A DNA stretch of 64,000 nt from Corallococcus terminator (lineage in GTDB: Bacteria; Myxococcota; Myxococcia; Myxococcales; Myxococcaceae), in assembly GCF_003611635.1 (NCBI RefSeq), contig NZ_RAVZ01000002.1, positions 40,876 to 104,875 of the forward strand. The letters run 5' to 3'. Under the pieces are notes generated by a model. That model searched no databases. It was given only the letters and a program-made list of their open reading frames with translations, and had not been told where the DNA came from. Shown one piece after another: positions 59,815 to 64,000 of the stretch (its first letter is position 1; every line of letters begins with the position of its first letter). A program made the translations under genes and the position numbers.

Positions 59815-60615
59815 ATGCACCTGTCCCCCCGAGACGTGGACAAGCTGCTGTTGCATCAGGCGGGCGTCGTCGCCCAGAAGCGCCTGGCGCGAGGACTGCG
59901 GCTCAACTACCCGGAGGCGATGGCGCTCATCGCCACCCAGTTGCTGGAGTTCATCCGCGACGGCCGCAGCGTGGCGGAGCTGATGGACCTGGGGCGCCGG
60001 TTCCTGGGACGCGCGCAGGTGATGGACGGCGTGCCGGAGATGATCGCGGAGGTGCAGGTGGAGGGCACCTTCCCGGACGGCTCCAAGCTCGTGACCGTGC
60101 ACAACCCCGTGGTGGCGGAGCACGGAGACCTGACGCTGGCGCTCTACGGCAGCTTCCTGCCGGTGCCTTCGCTGGAGCGCTTCACCGTGCCGGCCGCGTC
60201 TCCCGAAGGTCCTCCGGGACGGGTGAAGGCGGAGGGCGGCATGCTGGAGTTGAACGCGGGCCGCGAGGCCATCACCCTGCGCATCACGCACCGGGGCGAC
60301 CGGCCCATCCAGGTGGGCAGCCACTACCCGTTCGCGGAAGTGAACCGCGCGCTGGTGTTCGACCGGGGCCGCGCGTACGGCCACCGGCTGGACATCCCCG
60401 CCGGCACGGCGGTGCGCTTCGAGCCGGGCGAGGTGAAGACCGTGTCCCTGGTCCCCATCGCCGGTGAGCAGGTGGTGCGCGGCGGCAACGCGCTGGGCAG
60501 CGGCAAGGTGTCCGACGAGGGCCGCGAGCGCCTGCTCCAGGCCGTGCGCGCGCAGGGCTTCGGTCACGAGCCTGAGCTCGGAAACGAGAACGAGAAGCCG
60601 GAGGGTCGCTCATGA
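59815..60615 (+). CDS. ureAB: Urease gamma-beta fusion subunit
   Basis: A 266-residue protein joining the small subunits in one chain, as in Helicobacter UreA. Residues 1 to 100 are the gamma part ([51 protein letters not shown]) and residues 130 to 240 the beta part ([41 protein letters not shown]). It assembles with UreC. The last 4 bases overlap ureC (ATGA), so translation is coupled. Confidence 0.92.
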   Translation: MHLSPRDVDKLLLHQAGVVAQKRLARGLRLNYPEAMALIATQLLEFIRDGRSVAELMDLGRRFLGRAQVMDGVPEMIAEVQVEGTFPDGSKLVTVHNPVVAEHGDLTLALYGSFLPVPSLERFTVPAASPEGPPGRVKAEGGMLELNAGREAITLRITHRGDRPIQVGSHYPFAEVNRALVFDRGRAYGHRLDIPAGTAVRFEPGEVKTVSLVPIAGEQVVRGGNALGSGKVSDEGRERLLQAVRAQGFGHEPELGNENEKPEGRS

Positions 60616-62327
60616 GCCGAGGAATGGATCGCCGCCACTACGCGGACATGTTCGGCCCCACCACGGGGGACCGGGTGCGGCTGGGCGACACCGGCCTGTG
60701 GCTCCAGGTGGAGAAGGACGCCACCGTCTACGGCGACGAGTGCAAGTTCGGCGGCGGCAAGGTGCTGCGCGAAGGCATGGGCCAGCGCGCGGGCGCGGGG
60801 GACGCGGACGCGCTCGACTGCGTCATCACCAACGCGCTCGTCGTGGACTGGACGGGCATCTTCAAGGCGGACGTAGGCCTCAAGGGCGGGCGCATCGCCG
60901 GCATCGGCAAGGCGGGCAACCCGGACGTCATGGCGGGCGTCACGCCGGGCATGGTGGTGGGCGTCACCACGGAGGTCATCGCGGGAGAGGGGCTCATCCT
61001 CACCGCGGGCGGCCTGGACACGCACATCCATTTCATCTGCCCGCAGCAGGCGGACGAAGCCATCGCCAGCGGCATCACCACCTGGGTGGGCGGCGGCACG
61101 GGCCCCGCGACGGGCACCAACGCCACCACCTGCACGCCGGGCGTGTGGAACCTCCAGCGGATGTTGGAGGCCACGGACACGCTGCCCCTGAACATCGGCC
61201 TCACCGGCAAGGGCAACACGTCCCTGCCGGACGGTCTGTTGGATCAGGTGCGCGCGGGCGCCATCGGGCTCAAGCTGCACGAGGACTGGGGCACCACGCC
61301 CGCCGCCATCGACACGTGCCTCACGCTGGCGGACAGCGAGGACGTGCAGGTCACCATCCACACGGACACGCTCAACGAGTCTGGCTACGTGGATGACTCG
61401 CTGGCCGCGTTCAAGGGCCGCACCATCCACACGTACCACTCCGAAGGCGCGGGCGGCGGCCACGCCCCGGACATCATCCGCGTGTGCGGCGCGCCCAATG
61501 TGCTGCCCAGCTCCACCAACCCCACGCGGCCGTACACGGTGAACACGCTGGATGAGCACCTGGACATGCTCATGGTGTGTCACCACCTGGACCGCGAGAT
61601 TCCGGAGGACGTGGCCTTCGCGGAGAGCCGCATCCGGGGAGAGACCATCGCCGCGGAGGACATCCTCCACGACCTGGGCGCCATCAGCATGATGGCCTCC
61701 GACAGCCAGGCCATGGGCCGCGTGGGCGAGGTCATCACCCGCACGTGGCAGACAGCGCACAAGATGCGCGAGCAGCGAGGCCGCCTCGCGGGCGAGCAGG
61801 GTGACAACGACAACCTGCGCATCCGCCGCTACGTGGCGAAGTACACCATCAACCCCGCCATCGCCCACGGGCTGTCCCACGAGGTGGGCTCCGTGGAGGT
61901 GGGGAAGCTGGCGGACCTGGTGCTGTGGCGGCCCGCGTTCTTCGGCGCTCGGCCGGAGCTGGTGCTCAAGGGCGGCTTCATCGCGTGGGCGCAGATGGGG
62001 GATGCGAACGCGTCCATCCCCACGCCGCAGCCGTACATCATGCGCCCGATGTTCGGCGCGCGTGGCCGGGCCCGGGGCGCCACCAGCATCGCGTTCGTGT
62101 CCGGACGCGCGCTGGCGGAAGGCACCGTGCAGGGCCTGGGCCTCACCAAGCGGCTGTCCGCGGTGGTGGGCTGCCGGAAGCTGGGCAAGAAGGACATGCG
62201 GCTCAACGATGCCCTGCCGGTCATCACGGTGGATCCGGAGACGTACGAGGTGCGCGCGGATGGAGAGCTCTTGCGCTGCGAACCCGCCACCTGGCTGCCC
62301 CTGGCGCAGCGCTACTCGCTGTTCTGA
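60612..62327 (+). CDS. ureC: Urease alpha (catalytic) subunit
   Basis: A 571-residue nickel hydrolase that splits urea into ammonia and carbamate. All active-site residues are seen: His138 and His140 (DTHIHF), carbamylated Lys221 (GLKLHEDW), His250, His276 ([13 protein letters not shown]), His324 in [19 protein letters not shown], and Asp364 (MASDSQAMG). The length and numbering follow the Klebsiella enzyme with an offset of four. It overlaps the fused small subunit gene and is followed by ureF. Confidence 0.96.
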   Translation: MSRGMDRRHYADMFGPTTGDRVRLGDTGLWLQVEKDATVYGDECKFGGGKVLREGMGQRAGAGDADALDCVITNALVVDWTGIFKADVGLKGGRIAGIGKAGNPDVMAGVTPGMVVGVTTEVIAGEGLILTAGGLDTHIHFICPQQADEAIASGITTWVGGGTGPATGTNATTCTPGVWNLQRMLEATDTLPLNIGLTGKGNTSLPDGLLDQVRAGAIGLKLHEDWGTTPAAIDTCLTLADSEDVQVTIHTDTLNESGYVDDSLAAFKGRTIHTYHSEGAGGGHAPDIIRVCGAPNVLPSSTNPTRPYTVNTLDEHLDMLMVCHHLDREIPEDVAFAESRIRGETIAAEDILHDLGAISMMASDSQAMGRVGEVITRTWQTAHKMREQRGRLAGEQGDNDNLRIRRYVAKYTINPAIAHGLSHEVGSVEVGKLADLVLWRPAFFGARPELVLKGGFIAWAQMGDANASIPTPQPYIMRPMFGARGRARGATSIAFVSGRALAEGTVQGLGLTKRLSAVVGCRKLGKKDMRLNDALPVITVDPETYEVRADGELLRCEPATWLPLAQRYSLF

Positions 62328-62337
62328 GCGCTACGCC

Positions 62338-63000
62338 ATGGGCACGGGCTGGAGGGTGTTGCAGTTGGCGGACTCCGGGTTTCCCACCGGGGGCTTCGCG
62401 CACTCGGGCGGGCTGGAGGCCGCGGTGCAGCAGGGCGAGGTGCGCGGCGTCAGCGACGTGCGCCGCTTCGTGGAGTCGCTGCTGTGGCAGGCGGGGCTGG
62501 GTGGCCTGCCGCTGGTGAACGCCGGGTGGCGCGAGCCCGCGTCGCTGCCCGCGTGGGACGCGAGGGCGGACGTGTTCCTGTCCAACCACGTCGCGCACCG
62601 GGCCAGCCGCACGCAGGGCCGGGCCTTCCTGGACACCTGCGCGCGCATCTTCCCGGACGCGGTGGGGCCGGTGCGCCAGGCGGCGCGCGCGGCGGGCGTG
62701 AAGTTCCACCATGCGCCCGTGTTCGGCGCGGTGCTGTGCGCGCTGGAGGTGGACCTGGAGGACGCGCAGCGGCTGTTCCTGTCGCTCACGCTCCGGGGCG
62801 CGCTGTCCGCCGGGGTGCGCATGGGCGTCATCGGCACGCACGAATCGCATCAGGTCCAGCACGGGGCCACGCCGCTGTTGGACACGGTGCTCACGCATTG
62901 CGGCGCCCTGGGCGTGGAGGACCTGGCGCAGCCCGCGCCGCTGCTGGACCTCCTGGGCGCTTCGCATGACCGGCTGTATTCGAGGCTGTTCCTGTCCTGA
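62338..63000 (+). CDS. ureF: Urease accessory protein UreF
   Basis: A 220-residue helical accessory protein. [22 protein letters not shown] is the conserved UreF start, and [27 protein letters not shown] the later block. UreF sits in the UreDFG activation complex and gates GTP hydrolysis by UreG. The ATG at 62338 begins ten bases after ureC. Confidence 0.9.
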   Translation: MGTGWRVLQLADSGFPTGGFAHSGGLEAAVQQGEVRGVSDVRRFVESLLWQAGLGGLPLVNAGWREPASLPAWDARADVFLSNHVAHRASRTQGRAFLDTCARIFPDAVGPVRQAARAAGVKFHHAPVFGAVLCALEVDLEDAQRLFLSLTLRGALSAGVRMGVIGTHESHQVQHGATPLLDTVLTHCGALGVEDLAQPAPLLDLLGASHDRLYSRLFLS

Positions 63001-63020
63001 AGGAACGAAGGGAAAGCGAC

Positions 63021-63737
63021 ATGCACGACGACGACCACCGCGGCCATGGGCAGGACGGGCACGAGCACACGCACGAGGAGCTGGACCACCCGGGCCACTT
63101 CGACGCGCGCGACAAGCCGCACCGGCGCGACTACGCGCAGCGGGCCTTCACGGTAGGGATTGGCGGCCCGGTGGGCAGCGGCAAGACGGCGCTGGTGCTG
63201 GCGCTGTGCAAGAAGCTGCGCGACCAGTACCGGCTGGGCGTGGTGACCAATGACATCTTCACCAAGGAGGACGCGGAGTTCCTGGTGCGCAACCAGGCCC
63301 TGTCCCCCGAGCGCATCAAGGCGGTGGAGACGGGCGGCTGTCCGCACGCGGCCATCCGCGAGGACATCAGCCACAACCTGCTGGCGCTGGAGCAGTTGAT
63401 GGAGGAGCTGCACCCGGAGCTGCTCATCGTGGAGAGCGGCGGCGACAACCTGGCCGCGCAGTACAGCCGGGAGCTGGCGGACTACACCGTGTACGTCATC
63501 GACGTGGCGGGCGGGGACAAGGTGCCTCGCAAGGGCGGACCGGGCATCACGCAGTCGGACCTGCTGGTCATCAACAAGACGGACCTGGCACCGCACGTGG
63601 GCGCGGACCTGGGCGTGATGGACCGCGACGCCCGGAAGATGCGCGGCGAGGGGCCCTTCGTCTTCACCCAGGTCACCCGGGACGTGGGGGTGGACGCCGT
63701 GGTCGGTCATCTGCTGGAGGCCTGGCGCCGACGCTAG
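63021..63737 (+). CDS. ureG: Urease accessory GTPase UreG with histidine-rich N-terminus
   Basis: A 238-residue GTPase. The P-loop is [10 protein letters not shown] (residues 48 to 57); [15 protein letters not shown] holds the nickel-binding Cys-Pro-His. SGGDNLAA and [14 protein letters not shown] are switch and base motifs. The first 34 residues hold nine histidines, a nickel-binding-type extension not present in most UreG. No ureE lies in the window, so this tail may supply nickel buffering. It starts 20 bases after ureF. Confidence 0.94.
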   Translation: MHDDDHRGHGQDGHEHTHEELDHPGHFDARDKPHRRDYAQRAFTVGIGGPVGSGKTALVLALCKKLRDQYRLGVVTNDIFTKEDAEFLVRNQALSPERIKAVETGGCPHAAIREDISHNLLALEQLMEELHPELLIVESGGDNLAAQYSRELADYTVYVIDVAGGDKVPRKGGPGITQSDLLVINKTDLAPHVGADLGVMDRDARKMRGEGPFVFTQVTRDVGVDAVVGHLLEAWRRR

Positions 63738-63765
63738 GTACTGGACGGGCGAGCGACCTGGGCGT

Positions 63766-63790
63766 CACTCCGGCACCGACAGCCGGGGTG
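63766..63790 (+). terminator. Hairpin after ureG
   Basis: CACTCCGGC (63766 to 63774) pairs with GCCGGGGTG (63782 to 63790), one G-T wobble-type mismatch. It may end the urease transcript; the U-rich run after it is weak. Confidence 0.45.
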
Positions 63791-63809
63791 GGTTGTGTAC
63801 TCTGCCGCC

Positions 63810-64000
63810 GTGGGCATCCTGGAGCGGGCACGGGTTGAATGGTTCGCGGCGGCGTTCGGACTCGTCGTGGGGATCACGATGGTCTTCGTGCCCTATGAGT
63901 TCGGGGCCTCCCTCTTCCAGCGCATCTATCCGCACGTCCGGCCGCTCGGCAGCCTGTTCCTCGTGGGCTCGGCGACGATGCTCGCCGCGATGCTGTACCC
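63810..64000 (+). CDS. Small membrane protein, 3' end outside window
   Basis: An open frame from GTG at 63810 runs off the window end (about 63 residues visible). It has two hydrophobic stretches (FAAAFGLVVGITMVFV and SLFLVGSATMLAAML) separated by a polar loop. Start not fixed; the family cannot be told from the fragment. Confidence 0.55.
   Translation, partial: MGILERARVEWFAAAFGLVVGITMVFVPYEFGASLFQRIYPHVRPLGSLFLVGSATMLAAMLY

Noticed and set aside
1..64000. CRISPR arrays, rRNA, tRNA, riboswitches
   Set aside because: I looked for regularly spaced repeats, tRNA T-arms and riboswitch-like leaders and found none that can be supported.

Overview
The window reads as chromosomal DNA from a myxobacterium, most probably Corallococcus or a near relative. 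The basis is very high G+C with dense, mostly non-overlapping genes, many two-component kinases and lipoproteins, and a gene pair (DUF6310/DUF5953-type) that I know chiefly from Corallococcus and Myxococcus. No rRNA or tRNA is present, so the genus is an inference.

Region 1 to 20 kb is general housekeeping and accessory metabolism. It holds the 3' end of a hybrid histidine kinase, a SUFU-domain protein, a FemAB-like acetyltransferase, a divergent HxlR regulator/NmrA-type quinone reductase pair with a visible palindromic operator, a lipoprotein-toxin/immunity-like pair, a fatty acid desaturase, bioA, a berberine-bridge-type flavoprotein, a very large double-kinase hybrid sensor, a DedA plus AI-2E-family membrane pair, and a secreted S9 peptidase. 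Region 20 to 30 kb has a DUF4398/OmpA envelope lipoprotein pair, a 5'-3' exonuclease with a truncated hemoglobin, small membrane proteins, a sterol-desaturase-type enzyme, a Tat-exported amidase, and a TetR regulator beside an aldo/keto reductase that carries a matching operator.

Region 30 to 44 kb has a secreted GH88-type hydrolase, a spore-photoproduct-lyase-like radical SAM protein, a GST, an Ig-like/PQQ-propeller lipoprotein, an O-methyltransferase, a Crp/Fnr regulator divergent from a second sterol desaturase, a RibD-type reductase, a free-standing immunity-like gene and a METTL25/RRNAD1-like methyltransferase. Region 44.2 to 47.3 kb is clearly foreign: a broken transposase, then a compact AT-richer operon of three genes (DUF559-like nuclease, Mrr-like PD-(D/E)XK nuclease, stand-alone TOPRIM protein) that I cannot assign to a named defence system.

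Region 47 to 57.5 kb holds secreted proteins and lipoproteins, a large protein of unknown function, and a two-gene unit ending in a eukaryotic-type PARP (ADP-ribosyltransferase) with an intact H-Y-E triad and a tankyrase-like cysteine cluster, preceded by a 720-residue orphan. Region 57.5 to 63.7 kb is the urease cluster ureD, (ureA+ureB fused), ureC, ureF, ureG, interrupted on the opposite strand by a protein that looks like a YopT/C58 cysteine protease. No ureE is seen inside the window; UreG has a histidine-rich N-terminus that may stand in for nickel storage. The window ends inside a small membrane-protein gene.
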